Shown: positions 42,311 to 50,758, numbered from the stretch's first letter. The stretch: 64,000 bases of DNA from Pelomonas sp036404855 (GCF_036404855.1 NZ_DASWYS010000301.1:18293-82292), one strand, 5' to 3'. Program-made: numbers and translations. The notes: generated by a model not told the origin, from the sequence alone.

Positions 42311-43090
42311 ATGACGATGGAACGCAAGGTCGCGCTGATCACCGGTGGTGGCACGGGCGTCGGCGCCGCCACCGCACTGCTGCTGGCGCGCAGGGGCTAC
42401 AACCTGCTCGTCAACTACTCGCGCAGTGCCGAGGAGGCCGAAGCCAGCGCCACGGCCTGCCGCGAGGCGGGGGCCGACGTGTGGGTGATGCGGGGCGATG
42501 TCTCGCAGGACGCCGACTGCCGCGCCCTCGCGCAGGCCGTCATCGACCGCTGGGGCCGCCTGGATGCGCTCGTCAACAACGCCGGCGTCTCGGTCTTCGG
42601 CATGGCGGCCGAGTGGGATGCGCTGGATGCAGAGACCTTCCAGCACATCCTGGGCGTCAACGCGCTGGGCAGCTTCCAGATGGTGCGAGCCTGCGTGGCG
42701 CACCTGAAGGCCGCCCAGGGCTGCATCGTCAACGTGTCATCCGTGGCCGGCGCGCTGGGCGTGGGATCGTCCATGCCCTACATCGCCTCCAAAGGCGCCG
42801 TCAATGCAATGACGCTGCACCTGGCCCGTGCCCTGGCGCCGGCCGTGCGCGTGAACGCCGTCTGCCCCGGCCTCATCACCACGCGCTGGTTCGTCCAGGG
42901 CGTGGGACAGGAGGGCTACGAGAAAGGCCTCAAGGCCTACGAGGCCGGCGTGCCGCTACAGCGCGCCTGCTCACCCGAGGACGTCGCCGAAGCCATCGCC
43001 TGGCTGGTCGATGGCGCCCGGACGGTGACGGGCGAACTGCTGCTGCTGGACAGCGGCATGCACCTGGCGGGCGTGCAGCCGCCGCGCTGA
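42311..43090 (+). CDS. short-chain dehydrogenase/reductase (FabG-like)
   Basis: The 259-residue protein is a classical SDR: cofactor loop TGGGTGVG (residues about 11-18), NNAG, catalytic Ser in NVSSVAG and YIASK (Tyr and Lys of the YxxxK motif), and PGLITTRW. Asn/Ser at the end of the second strand (NYSRSAEE) suggests NADPH preference. Substrate is not evident; it stands alone between ybaN and the convergent oligopeptidase gene. Confidence 0.88.
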   Translation: MTMERKVALITGGGTGVGAATALLLARRGYNLLVNYSRSAEEAEASATACREAGADVWVMRGDVSQDADCRALAQAVIDRWGRLDALVNNAGVSVFGMAAEWDALDAETFQHILGVNALGSFQMVRACVAHLKAAQGCIVNVSSVAGALGVGSSMPYIASKGAVNAMTLHLARALAPAVRVNAVCPGLITTRWFVQGVGQEGYEKGLKAYEAGVPLQRACSPEDVAEAIAWLVDGARTVTGELLLLDSGMHLAGVQPPR

Positions 43091-43111
43091 CGCGGCGGCG
43101 CAGCGCCGCGG

Positions 43112-45163
43112 TCAGGCCGGCAGCAGGCCGCGGTCCTTCAGCATGGGCTCGACGACCGGGTCACGGCCGCGGAAGGCTCGGAAGGCCTCACCCGGTTCGC
43201 GGCTGTTGCCGGCCGACAGGATGCACTCGCGCAACCGTGCCGCCACGGCCGGGTCGAAGACGTCGCCGGCCTCGACGAAGGCGTCGAAGGCATCGCAGTC
43301 CAGCACCTCGGCCCACAGGTAGACGTAGTAACCCGCCGCGTAGCCCGCGCTGCTGAACAAGTGCTGGAAGTGCGTCAGCCGGTGGTTCATGCCGACCTCT
43401 GCGGGCAGTTGCCAGCTCGCCAACGTGTCACGCTCGAAGGCGACCACGTCGGTCGGCGCCGCGGGCAGCGTGTGGGCGGCCATGTCGACGATGGCGCTGG
43501 CCGTGTAGCGTAGCGTCTCGTAGCCCTGACCGAACTGGCGCGCCGCCTGCAGCTTGGCCAGCAGTGCGTCGGGCAGGGGCTCTTCGGTCTGCCAGTGGCG
43601 GGCGAAGCGCTTCAGCACCTGGGGCTCGGCCATCCAGTGCTCGTAGAGCTGGGATGGCAGCTCGACGAAGTCACGCAGCACTTGGGTGCCAGCGAGGCGC
43701 TCGTGCTCGACGCTGGAGAGCAGGCCGTGCAGGCCATGGCCGAACTCGTGGAACAGCGTGCGCACGTCGTCGAAGCTGAGCAGCGTCGGCTCCCCCGCTG
43801 CGCCGCGCGCAAAGTTGTTGTTGTTCAGGATGATGGGCGTCGCGCCCAGCGCGCGGCTCTGGTTGCGCAAAGGATTCATCCACGCGCCGCTGCGCTTGGT
43901 GGGGCGGGCGAAGTTGTCCTGCAGGAACAGGCCACGCAGCGAACCATCGGCGTTGAAGACCTCATAGGCGCGCACGTCGGCGTGGTAGCCGGCGATGTCG
44001 GGCCGCGCCTTGAACTGCAGGCCGAAGAGGCGCGTGGCGCAGTCGAACATGGCGGCCACCATGCGGTCCAGCGAGAAATAAGGCTTGACCTCGGCCTCGT
44101 CCAGCTCGAAGCGGGCGCGCTTGGCCTGCTCGGCATAGAAGCGCCAGTCCCAGGCCTCCAGCGTGTGCGTGGCGCCGGCCGCCGCCATGGCGCCCTGCAC
44201 GGCCTCGCGCTCGCGGACCTGCGCGGCCAGGGCCGGATGCCAGACACGCTGCAGCAGGCCCATAACGGCCTCCCGGCTGCGCGCCATGGTGTCCTCCAGC
44301 GCATAGTCGGCATAGCAGGCGTGGCCGTGCAGCAGCGCCTGCTCGGCACGCAGCGCCAGGATCTCGCGACAGATCTCGCGGTTGTCGGTCTCACCGGTGG
44401 CATCGCCGCGGCCCACCCAGGCGCGCCAGGCCTGCTCGCGCAGGTCGCGCCGGGCGCTGAAGGACAGGAAGGGCACGATCAGCGAGCGCGAGAGCGTGAT
44501 GACGTGGACACTGCCGCCCTCCAAATCACCCAGGCCACGGTCCACCGCCGCCTGCCGGGCGGCGGCGCGCACGAAGGCGGGCAAGCCGGCCAGCTCAGCC
44601 TCGCCGGTCAGGCGCAGCTGGTAGCCGCTTTCGGCCGCCAGCACGTTCTGGGCGAAGCTCGTGTTCAGCTCGGCCAGCCGGGCCATGACGGCGGCGTAGC
44701 GCGCCCTGGCCTCGGGCGCGAGACGGGCGCCGGCGCGCAGAAAGTCCAGATGCACGCGCTCCAGCAAGCGGCGCTGCTCGGACGTCATGTCGAGCTGCTC
44801 TCGCCGCTCGAACAGCGCCTCGACGCGGGCGAACAGGCCCTGGTGCATGTAGACGGCACTGCCGTGCTCGGCCAGCGGCGCGGCCAGCAGCCGCTGCTGC
44901 GCCTGCAGCTCGGGCGACGTGGCCGACGCGGACAGCGTGTAGAAGAGGTGCTCGAGCCGAGACAGCCGGCGACCACTGGCGTCGAAGGCGGCCAGGGTGT
45001 TGGCGAAGCTCGGCGCCTCGACCTGGGTGGCGATCGCGTCGATCTCGGCACGGTGCTCGGCGAGGGCGACATCGAAGGCGGGCTGGAAATGGGCCGGGTC
45101 GATCTCGGCGAAGGGCGGCAAGCCGTGTGGGCCGGTCCAGTCCTGCAGCAGCGGGTTGCTCAT
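43112..45163 (-). CDS. prlC: oligopeptidase A, M3 family
   Basis: The 683-residue cytoplasmic zinc oligopeptidase degrades peptides including cleaved signal peptides. The zinc motif HEFGH is in TLFHEFGHGLHGLLSSVEH near residue 469, with the third-ligand glutamate in FVELPSQLYEHW. Length and the DWTGPHGLPPFAEIDPAHFQPAFD start are those of PrlC (680). I start at the ATG at 45163, seven bases after AGGAGG; an upstream in-frame extension has no ribosome binding site. A terminator-like hairpin separates it from the upstream gene. Confidence 0.94.
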   Translation of the reverse strand: MSNPLLQDWTGPHGLPPFAEIDPAHFQPAFDVALAEHRAEIDAIATQVEAPSFANTLAAFDASGRRLSRLEHLFYTLSASATSPELQAQQRLLAAPLAEHGSAVYMHQGLFARVEALFERREQLDMTSEQRRLLERVHLDFLRAGARLAPEARARYAAVMARLAELNTSFAQNVLAAESGYQLRLTGEAELAGLPAFVRAAARQAAVDRGLGDLEGGSVHVITLSRSLIVPFLSFSARRDLREQAWRAWVGRGDATGETDNREICREILALRAEQALLHGHACYADYALEDTMARSREAVMGLLQRVWHPALAAQVREREAVQGAMAAAGATHTLEAWDWRFYAEQAKRARFELDEAEVKPYFSLDRMVAAMFDCATRLFGLQFKARPDIAGYHADVRAYEVFNADGSLRGLFLQDNFARPTKRSGAWMNPLRNQSRALGATPIILNNNNFARGAAGEPTLLSFDDVRTLFHEFGHGLHGLLSSVEHERLAGTQVLRDFVELPSQLYEHWMAEPQVLKRFARHWQTEEPLPDALLAKLQAARQFGQGYETLRYTASAIVDMAAHTLPAAPTDVVAFERDTLASWQLPAEVGMNHRLTHFQHLFSSAGYAAGYYVYLWAEVLDCDAFDAFVEAGDVFDPAVAARLRECILSAGNSREPGEAFRAFRGRDPVVEPMLKDRGLLPA

Positions 45164-45191
45164 GCGGGGCCTCCTGGGGAATCCTGGTGGG

Positions 45192-45228
45192 AAAAGCAAG
45201 AAGGGCCGCGTCCTGCCGGAAGCGGCCC
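45192..45228 (-). terminator. rho-independent terminator downstream of the coiled-coil protein gene
   Basis: On the minus strand GGGCCGC and GCGGCCC (45228-45222 and 45209-45203) form a 7-bp GC stem followed by the T-rich TTCTTGCTTTT. It lies 28 bases past the stop of the gene at 45257-45922 and 29 bases before prlC. Confidence 0.75.
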
Positions 45229-45256
45229 GTCATCGGTCGTCAACGTGCGTCGCGGA

Positions 45257-45922
45257 TCACTTGCCCGCGGCGGCCGCCCTTTCCTTGCGGACGGCCTTCT
45301 CGTCGTTCTCGTCGTAGGCCTTGTTCTGGCATTCGGCCTTCCACTTGTCGTTGGCGTCGAAGTGCTTCTCGGTGCGCTCCTCGATGACCTTGAACTGCGC
45401 CTCCAGTGCGTCGACCTTCTCGCCGAAAGCCTTGCGCTTGACGCCCTGCTCGGCGTCGGCAGCCTTCACGGCATCGACCATCGGGCCGAAGGCCGCTGCG
45501 CGGGCCTGGTAGGCCTCATTGCGGGCCTTCAGGTCTTCCTTCGAAAGCTTGGGCGCCTCGGCGGTCAGCGTCTCGTGGGTCTTCAGGATGGCCTCACGTT
45601 CCGCCTTCACCTCGCCGACCTGCTTGGCCAGCGAAGCCTCGCCGGCTTCGAGGGTGGCCTTCTCCGCCTTGAGCTGCTCGGCGCCCGCCTTGTAGGCGTT
45701 CTGCTCGGCCTTGATGGACTCGGCTTCCTTGCTGTTGTTTTCCTGCTGGTCGATACACGAGCGCAGTTCGTCGCGCGTCATCAGCTTGACCTTGGGTTTC
45801 TCCACGACCGGGTTGCTGACCTTGTTGTTCTTCGGGTCGACCTTGGCCTTGGTATTGGTGGTGATCTGTGCCTGGGCGGAAACGGCGATGACCAGAGCCA
45901 GCGGGAGAAGGATGCGTTTCAT
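45257..45922 (-). CDS. exported coiled-coil protein of unknown function
   Basis: I do not recognise this 221-residue protein. It has a signal peptide (MKRILLPLALVIAVSAQAQ, likely cut after AQA) and then a Lys-rich linker. A long helical region from about residue 45 to 190, rich in Glu, Lys and Ala with heptad pattern (EAESIKAEQNAYKAGAEQL, KATLEAGEASLAKQVGEVKAE), predicts a periplasmic coiled coil. Its only cysteines after the signal, in LRSCIDQQENN and WKAECQNKAYDEND, stand at the two ends of the coil and could join by a disulfide. It is monocistronic with its own terminator. Confidence 0.7.
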   Translation of the reverse strand: MKRILLPLALVIAVSAQAQITTNTKAKVDPKNNKVSNPVVEKPKVKLMTRDELRSCIDQQENNSKEAESIKAEQNAYKAGAEQLKAEKATLEAGEASLAKQVGEVKAEREAILKTHETLTAEAPKLSKEDLKARNEAYQARAAAFGPMVDAVKAADAEQGVKRKAFGEKVDALEAQFKVIEERTEKHFDANDKWKAECQNKAYDENDEKAVRKERAAAAGK

Positions 45923-46025
45923 GTCGAGGGCGCAACTCGGGTTGCGAAGGTTCCAAACGGGAGGCGGAATCATGCCATGGGCTTCACCGCGATAATCGCG
46001 GGCTGCTCTTGGTTACCTCCTCCTC

Positions 46026-46586
46026 ATGGCGCTCAAAGCCACCATCTACAAAGCCCAGCTCCAGATCGCCGACATGGATCGCCATGTCTACGGCGACCAC
46101 AACCTCACCCTCGCCTGCCACCCGAGCGAAACCGAGGAGAGGCTGATGATTCGGGTGCTGGCGTTCGCGCTGAACGTGCCTGCCGACGAAATGCGCGGCC
46201 GGCTGGAGTTCACCAAGGGCCTGTCCGACGTCGACGAGCCCGACCTCTGGCAGCTCGACCTGACGGGCGACGTCGTGCACTGGATCGATCTCGGCCAGCC
46301 CGACGACCGCCGCCTGATGAAGGCCCATGGCCGCAGCGAGCGGGTCAGCGTCTACAGCTTTGCCTCCAGCACGGACGTCTGGTGGCGCAACCTTGAGGGC
46401 AAGCTGACCCGCGCGCCCAAGCTGACCGTCTGGCAGATCCCGGCTGACCAGTCGCAGGCCCTGGCCGCCCTGGCCGAGCGCAGCATGCAGCTGCAGATCA
46501 GCATCCAGGACGGCAGCATCTACGTGTCGACCGCGAATGCGTCGGTCGAGATCCATCCCGTCGCGTTGAAGACGGCCGCCCAATGA
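46026..46586 (+). CDS. yaeQ: YaeQ family protein
   Basis: The 186-residue protein is a full-length YaeQ: ALKATIYKAQLQIADMDRHVYGDHNLTLACHPSETEERLMIRVLAFAL, then DVDEPDLWQLDLTG and WIDLGQPDDRRLMKA. YaeQ has a PD-(D/E)XK-nuclease-like fold, with the acidic residues of that site partly visible (EPDLW). Its biological role is not firmly established. The stop overlaps the ATG of the next gene by four bases. Confidence 0.9.
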   Translation: MALKATIYKAQLQIADMDRHVYGDHNLTLACHPSETEERLMIRVLAFALNVPADEMRGRLEFTKGLSDVDEPDLWQLDLTGDVVHWIDLGQPDDRRLMKAHGRSERVSVYSFASSTDVWWRNLEGKLTRAPKLTVWQIPADQSQALAALAERSMQLQISIQDGSIYVSTANASVEIHPVALKTAAQ

Positions 46587-46849
46587 CGCCCCAGCACGAA
46601 CCCGAGCGCCAGCGCTTCACGCTGCCGACCACGCCCACCAGCGTGCTCGACTACCAACTGAGCGGCGACCGCGTCGTCTTCACCCACACCGGCGTGCCGG
46701 CGGCCTACCGCGGCCAAGGTCTGGCCGCCCAGCTCGTCCATGCCGGCCTGCAGTGGGCCCGCGAGCAGGGGCTCAAGGTCGTGCCGGCCTGCAGTTACGT
46801 CCATCTCTACATCCAGCGCCACCCCGAGTGGCAGAACCTCGTCGCCTGA
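46583..46849 (+). CDS. small GNAT-like N-acetyltransferase (YjdJ type)
   Basis: The 88-residue protein is a minimal GNAT fold (GCN5-related, Gtn/YjdJ group): LDYQLSGDRVVFTHTGVPAAYRGQGLAAQLVHAGLQWAREQGLKVVPACSYVHLYIQRHPEW. The acetyl-CoA loop is RGQGLA. Short forms of this kind are found across proteobacteria; the acceptor is unknown. It overlaps yaeQ (ATGA) and lies 10 bases before argG. Confidence 0.87.
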   Translation: MTPQHEPERQRFTLPTTPTSVLDYQLSGDRVVFTHTGVPAAYRGQGLAAQLVHAGLQWAREQGLKVVPACSYVHLYIQRHPEWQNLVA

Positions 46850-46859
46850 GAGCATCACC

Positions 46860-48176
46860 ATGTCCACGATCCTGCAATCCGTTCCCGTCGGCCAGAAGGT
46901 CGGCATCGCCTTCTCCGGCGGCCTCGACACTTCCGCGGCCCTGCACTGGATGAAGCTCAAGGGCTCCCTGCCCTACGCCTACACGGCCAACCTGGGCCAG
47001 CCTGACGAACCCGACTACGACGAGATCCCGCGCAAGGCCATGCTGTACGGCGCCGAGAAGGCCGTGCTAGTGGACTGTCGCGCGCAACTGGTTGCCGAGG
47101 GCATCGCCGCGCTGCAGGCCGGCGCCTTCCACATCAGCACCGCCGGCGTCACCTACTTCAACACCACGCCCATCGGCCGCGCGGTGACCGGCACCATGCT
47201 GGTGGCCGCCATGCAGGCCGACGGCGTCAACATCTGGGGTGACGGCTCGACCTTCAAGGGCAATGACATCGAGCGCTTCTACCGCTACGGTCTGCTGACC
47301 AACCCGGCACTGAAGATCTACAAGCCCTGGCTGGACCAGACCTTCATCGACGAGCTGGGCGGCCGCGCCGAGATGTCGGCCTTCATGACGGAAAAGGGCT
47401 TCGCGTACAAGATGAGCGCGGAGAAGGCCTACTCGACCGACTCCAACATGCTGGGCGCCACCCACGAGGCCAAGGACCTGGAGCACCTGAATAGCGGCAT
47501 CCGCATCGTCAACCCCATCATGGGCGTGGCGTTCTGGCGCGACGACGTCGTCGTCAAGGCCGAAGAGGTCTCGGTGCGCTTCGAGGAAGGCGTGCCGGTC
47601 GCGCTGAACGGCGTCGAGTACCGCGACCCGGTGGCCCTGCTGGCGGAGGCCAACAAGATTGGTGGCCGCCATGGCTTGGGCATGAGCGACCAGATCGAGA
47701 ACCGCATCATCGAGGCCAAGAGCCGCGGCATCTACGAAGCCCCGGGCCTGGCGCTGCTGCACATCGCCTACGAGCGCCTCGTCACTGGCATCCACAACGA
47801 AGACACCATCGAGCAGTACCGTGAGAACGGCCGCAAGCTGGGCCGCCTGCTTTACCAGGGTCGCTGGTTCGACCCCCAGGCCATCATGCTGCGCGAGACC
47901 GCCCAGCGCTGGGTGGCCCGTGCCGTCACCGGCGAAGTGGCTCTCGAGCTGCGTCGCGGCAACGACTACTCGCTGCTGGACACCAGGAGCCCCAACCTGA
48001 CCTACGCGCCCGAGCGACTGTCGATGGAAAAGGTCGAGGACGCCCCCTTCAGCCCCGCCGACCGCATCGGCCAGCTGACCATGCGCAACCTCGACATCAG
48101 CGACACGCGCGGCAAGCTGGGCATCTACACCGGCGTCGGCCTGCTGTCGGGCGGCGGCCTGCCGCGACTCGAGTAG
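46860..48176 (+). CDS. argG: argininosuccinate synthase
   Basis: The enzyme joins citrulline and aspartate with ATP in arginine synthesis. The 438-residue protein starts MSTILQSVPVGQKVGIAFSGG and has the ATP-pyrophosphatase P-loop SGGLDTS, then TANLGQPDEPDYDEIPRKA. It is the longer ArgG subtype found in E. coli (447 residues). I start at the ATG at 46860 rather than reading through the upstream gene. The SOS-type ORF begins 76 bases downstream of its stop with no terminator between. Confidence 0.95.
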   Translation: MSTILQSVPVGQKVGIAFSGGLDTSAALHWMKLKGSLPYAYTANLGQPDEPDYDEIPRKAMLYGAEKAVLVDCRAQLVAEGIAALQAGAFHISTAGVTYFNTTPIGRAVTGTMLVAAMQADGVNIWGDGSTFKGNDIERFYRYGLLTNPALKIYKPWLDQTFIDELGGRAEMSAFMTEKGFAYKMSAEKAYSTDSNMLGATHEAKDLEHLNSGIRIVNPIMGVAFWRDDVVVKAEEVSVRFEEGVPVALNGVEYRDPVALLAEANKIGGRHGLGMSDQIENRIIEAKSRGIYEAPGLALLHIAYERLVTGIHNEDTIEQYRENGRKLGRLLYQGRWFDPQAIMLRETAQRWVARAVTGEVALELRRGNDYSLLDTRSPNLTYAPERLSMEKVEDAPFSPADRIGQLTMRNLDISDTRGKLGIYTGVGLLSGGGLPRLE

Positions 48177-48202
48177 GTAGAAACGCGCTGGGCCATGTAC
48201 GG

Positions 48203-48244
48203 CCTCGGTTGGATACTGTATAAATCAACAGTACTCAACCGAGG
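48203..48244. repeat. 42-bp inverted repeat enclosing the LexA box
   Basis: The outer arms CCTCGGTTG (48203-48211) and CAACCGAGG (48236-48244) are exact reverse complements, and the inner TACTGT / ACAGTA pair continues the symmetry, so 15 of 17 arm positions match. The right arm ends inside the GAGGAG ribosome binding site of the 26-codon ORF. Confidence 0.8.
48216..48231 (+). promoter_or_regulatory. LexA (SOS) box overlapping a promoter
   Basis: CTGTATAAATCAACAG matches CTGT-N8-ACAG perfectly, and the flanks extend it to TACTGT...ACAGTA. By eye 17 of 20 positions equal the E. coli ideal SOS box. TATAAA (48219-48224) inside it is a good -10, so LexA would cover the promoter. The -35 (48196-48201) is weak. 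Confidence 0.85.
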
Positions 48245-48252
48245 AGCCCGAC

Positions 48253-48333
48253 ATGCACAGCCAATACCGCCAGAACTACATCCCCGGCCGCCCGCTGCCC
48301 CAGTGGGTCCAACGCTTGCTGAGCTGGCTGTAA
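48253..48333 (+). CDS. 26-residue SOS-controlled small protein (unrecognised)
   Basis: The 26-codon ORF begins MHSQYRQNYIPG and ends WVQRLLSWL. It has an ideal ribosome binding site, GAGGAG at 48241-48246 six bases before the ATG, and lies 22 bases downstream of a LexA box. The C-terminal half (PLPQWVQRLLSWL) could form a short amphipathic helix with aromatic and leucine residues on one face; the N-terminal half is polar with two tyrosines. The net charge is weakly positive. There is no long transmembrane segment as in TisB. I know no family for it. The evidence that it is expressed is the promoter, operator and ribosome binding site, not protein similarity. Confidence 0.62.
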   Translation: MHSQYRQNYIPGRPLPQWVQRLLSWL

Positions 48334-48427
48334 GCCGCCCTCGGAGAGCCTTCGCGGGCGGGCATCCGGCCGCGACAGACAGCGACGGGACGCGGTCGAG
48401 CCCATGGGCGGTGGCGGCGCCATTCGC

Positions 48428-48458
48428 GCATGCCCGCCGAGCGCTGCCGGCGGCATGC
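48428..48458. terminator. strong hairpin between convergent small ORF and murB
   Basis: GCATGCC (bulged C) GCCG at 48428-48439 pairs with CGGCGGCATGC at 48448-48458, an 11-bp stem with an 8-base loop. It lies 13 bases past the murB stop and 95 bases past the small ORF. There is no T-run, so if it ends transcription it does so weakly or with Rho. Confidence 0.45.
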
Positions 48459-48471
48459 ACCGGCAGGGGCG

Positions 48472-49542
48472 TCAGATCACCACGGGTTCCGGCTCCAGCC
48501 GGATGCCGAAACGACCGTAGACGCTTTCCTGGATGGCGCGCGCCAGCGTCACCACCTCGGCGCCACGCGCGTCGGCCTTGTTGACCAGCACCAGGGCCTG
48601 CTTCTCGTAGACCGCCGCGCCCCCCACCGTCTTCCCCTTCCAGCCGCAGGCATCGATCATCCAGCCGGCGGCCAGCTTCACGCTGCCATCCGGCATGGGA
48701 TAGTGAACGATGCCGGGGTCGCGTCCGATGATGTCGCGGCACTGCTCGGCGGTGACCACCGGGTTCTTGAAGAAGCTGCCGGCGTTGCCGATGACGGCCG
48801 GGTCGGGCAGCTTGGCGCGGCGCACAGCGCAAATCCAGTCGTAGATCTGGCGCGCCTGCGGCGCCGCAATGCCGGTTTCTGCCATCTTGCGCTCGATCTC
48901 GAGGTAACCGAGAACCGGCTTCCAGGGCCGGGGGAGGCGAAACCTCACCCGTGTGATGACGCTTTTGCCCGCCAGGCCGCCGAAATCGCTTTGCTTGAAG
49001 ACGCTGTCACGGTAGCCGAAGCGGCAGACCTCCGCCGGCAACAGTGCCGGCCGGCCGGTGACGAGGTCCATGACCTCGACCGCCTCCAGCCTGTCCTTGA
49101 CCTCGATGCCGTAGGCGCCGATGTTCTGCACCGGCGCGGCACCGACGGTGCCCGGGATCAGGGCCATGTTCTCCAGGCCGGGATAACCATGATCCAGGGT
49201 CCAGGTGACCAGCTCATGCCAGACGACGCCCGCGCCGGCCTCGACGATCCAGGCGTCGGCCCGTTCCTCCAGCAGCCGGATGCCCGGGATCTCCACCTTC
49301 AGCACGACGGCTTCCAGGTCCCGGGTCAGCACCAGGTTGCTGCCCCCGCCCAGCACGAACTTCGGTGCACGCCCGAGGTCGGGGTGGTCGACAACACGGC
49401 GCACGTCGGCCGCCTCGCGGATGCGCACCAGGCGCCGGGCGATGGCCGGCAGGGCGAAGCTGTTGTAAGGCTTCAGATTGACGTCAGTCTCGATCTGGAG
49501 ACCGGGGACTTCGTTCGAGGGGGTCGTGGAGGCGGCGGACAT
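48472..49542 (-). CDS. murB: UDP-N-acetylenolpyruvoylglucosamine reductase
   Basis: This flavoenzyme reduces UDP-GlcNAc-enolpyruvate to UDP-MurNAc in peptidoglycan precursor synthesis. The 356 residues (ATG at 49542) have VLGGGSNLVLTRDL (FAD site), ENMALIPGTVGAAPVQNIGAYG, CRFGYRDSVFK, and the catalytic serine in NAGSFFKNPVV. The extended form with the C-terminal domain (LVLVNKADARGAEVVTLARAIQESVYGRFGI) is type I MurB as in E. coli (342). It is divergent from yajQ with 71 bases between. Confidence 0.95.
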   Translation of the reverse strand: MSAASTTPSNEVPGLQIETDVNLKPYNSFALPAIARRLVRIREAADVRRVVDHPDLGRAPKFVLGGGSNLVLTRDLEAVVLKVEIPGIRLLEERADAWIVEAGAGVVWHELVTWTLDHGYPGLENMALIPGTVGAAPVQNIGAYGIEVKDRLEAVEVMDLVTGRPALLPAEVCRFGYRDSVFKQSDFGGLAGKSVITRVRFRLPRPWKPVLGYLEIERKMAETGIAAPQARQIYDWICAVRRAKLPDPAVIGNAGSFFKNPVVTAEQCRDIIGRDPGIVHYPMPDGSVKLAAGWMIDACGWKGKTVGGAAVYEKQALVLVNKADARGAEVVTLARAIQESVYGRFGIRLEPEPVVI

Positions 49543-49613
49543 GGGACACTTTTGGCTGCCTTGCGCGGCGCGCAAGCGGCAAAATTTTCGCAGACATCTT
49601 CCCCGGACCGCAT

Positions 49614-50102
49614 ATGCCCAGCTTCGACACCGTTCTCGAACCCGATCACGTCAAGATCCGCAATGGCGTGGACAACAGCATCAAGGAGATCGGGACCCGC
49701 TTTGACTTCAAGGGCACGGGCGCCAAGGTCGAGCTCAAGGACAAGGAAATCCATGCCACCGGCGACAGCGAATTCCAGCTCGAACAGATCGAGGCCGTGC
49801 TGTACGGCAAGCTGACCAAACAGGACGTCGTGATCAGCTTCCTCGACAAGGCCGAGAAGGTCGACAAGCTGGGCGGCGACAAGGTGCGCCAGGTGTACAA
49901 GATCAAGGAAGGCATCGAGGCCACCCTTGCCAAGAAGATCGTCGGTTCGCTGAAGGACAGCAAGCTCAAGGTCCAGGCGAGCATCCAGGGTGACGCGGTG
50001 CGCGTGACCGGCAAGAACCGCGACGATCTTCAGGCGGCCATCGCCCACCTGAAGAAGAGCTTTGCCGAGACGCCGCTGACCTACAACAACTTCCGCGACT
50101 GA
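49614..50102 (+). CDS. yajQ: YajQ family nucleotide/c-di-GMP-binding protein
   Basis: The 162-residue protein (MPSFDTVLEPDHVKIRNGVDN) has two ferredoxin-like halves typical of YajQ. ELKDKEIHATGDSEFQLEQIEAVLYGKL and KIVGSLKDSKLKVQASIQGDAVRVTGKNRDDLQ are the signature blocks. Some YajQ proteins bind cyclic di-GMP and modulate transcription factors; that is family knowledge, not visible here. It may answer to the HD-GYP enzyme elsewhere in the window. Confidence 0.93.
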   Translation: MPSFDTVLEPDHVKIRNGVDNSIKEIGTRFDFKGTGAKVELKDKEIHATGDSEFQLEQIEAVLYGKLTKQDVVISFLDKAEKVDKLGGDKVRQVYKIKEGIEATLAKKIVGSLKDSKLKVQASIQGDAVRVTGKNRDDLQAAIAHLKKSFAETPLTYNNFRD

Positions 50103-50104
50103 GC

Positions 50105-50758
50105 ATGCGCCGCCTGACGCCGCTTCTGCTGGCAGGCGGCCTGGCCTTGGCCCAGGCGCAGGCGCAGCCGCCCGAGCTGGTACACCTCAACGGCACGTTG
50201 GGCACGCGCGCGGCCTTGCTGATCATCGATGGCGAGCCCCGCACCGTCTTTGTGGGCGCCACCGTCATGGGGGTGAAGCTGGTTTCGCTGGAGGACGGCC
50301 GCGCCGTCGTCGAATACGGCGGCCGGCGCCAGACGCTGGCCCTGGGTGCCGCGCCCGGCCGCGTCGTCTCTCAGACCACCGTGCCGCCGCAGCGCCAGAT
50401 CGTCATGCCCATGGGTCATGGCGGCCACTTCACGACCATCGGCACGATCAACGGCCAGGTCACCAACTTTCTCGTCGACACCGGTGCCACCAGCGTGGCC
50501 ATCAGCCAGATCGAAGCCGAGAAGCTCGGCCTGCGCTACATGTACGGCAAACGCGTCGTCACGCAGACCGCCAACGGCGTCGTGCCTGCCTATCAAGTCC
50601 AGCTCGGCAGCGTGCGCGTCGGCGAGGTCGAGGTGCGCAACGTCGAAGCCATCGTCATCCCCGGCGTCATGAGCCATGTTCTGCTGGGCAACAGCTTCCT
50701 GAGCCGATTTCAGATGCGGCGCGAGAACGACGTCATGACTCTGGAGCTGCGCTACTGA
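50105..50758 (+). CDS. exported retropepsin-like aspartic protease
   Basis: The 217-residue protein has a signal peptide (MRRLTPLLLAGGLALAQAQAQ). An N-terminal part follows with GEPRTVFVGATVMGVKLVSLEDGRAVVEYGG, like the HR/PDZ-adjacent region of type II secretion protein C. The C-terminal part is a single-lobe aspartic protease (clan AA): FLVDTGATSVAIS with the catalytic aspartate, HVLLGNSFLSRF as the flap/dimer element. Such proteases work as dimers in the periplasm. It lies 2 bases after yajQ and 55 bases before the TPR gene. Confidence 0.87.
   Translation: MRRLTPLLLAGGLALAQAQAQPPELVHLNGTLGTRAALLIIDGEPRTVFVGATVMGVKLVSLEDGRAVVEYGGRRQTLALGAAPGRVVSQTTVPPQRQIVMPMGHGGHFTTIGTINGQVTNFLVDTGATSVAISQIEAEKLGLRYMYGKRVVTQTANGVVPAYQVQLGSVRVGEVEVRNVEAIVIPGVMSHVLLGNSFLSRFQMRRENDVMTLELRY

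Noticed and set aside
43595..46396. 933-codon open frame spanning prlC, the coiled-coil gene and yaeQ
   Set aside because: It runs across three convincing genes on both strands and shows no protein-like features.
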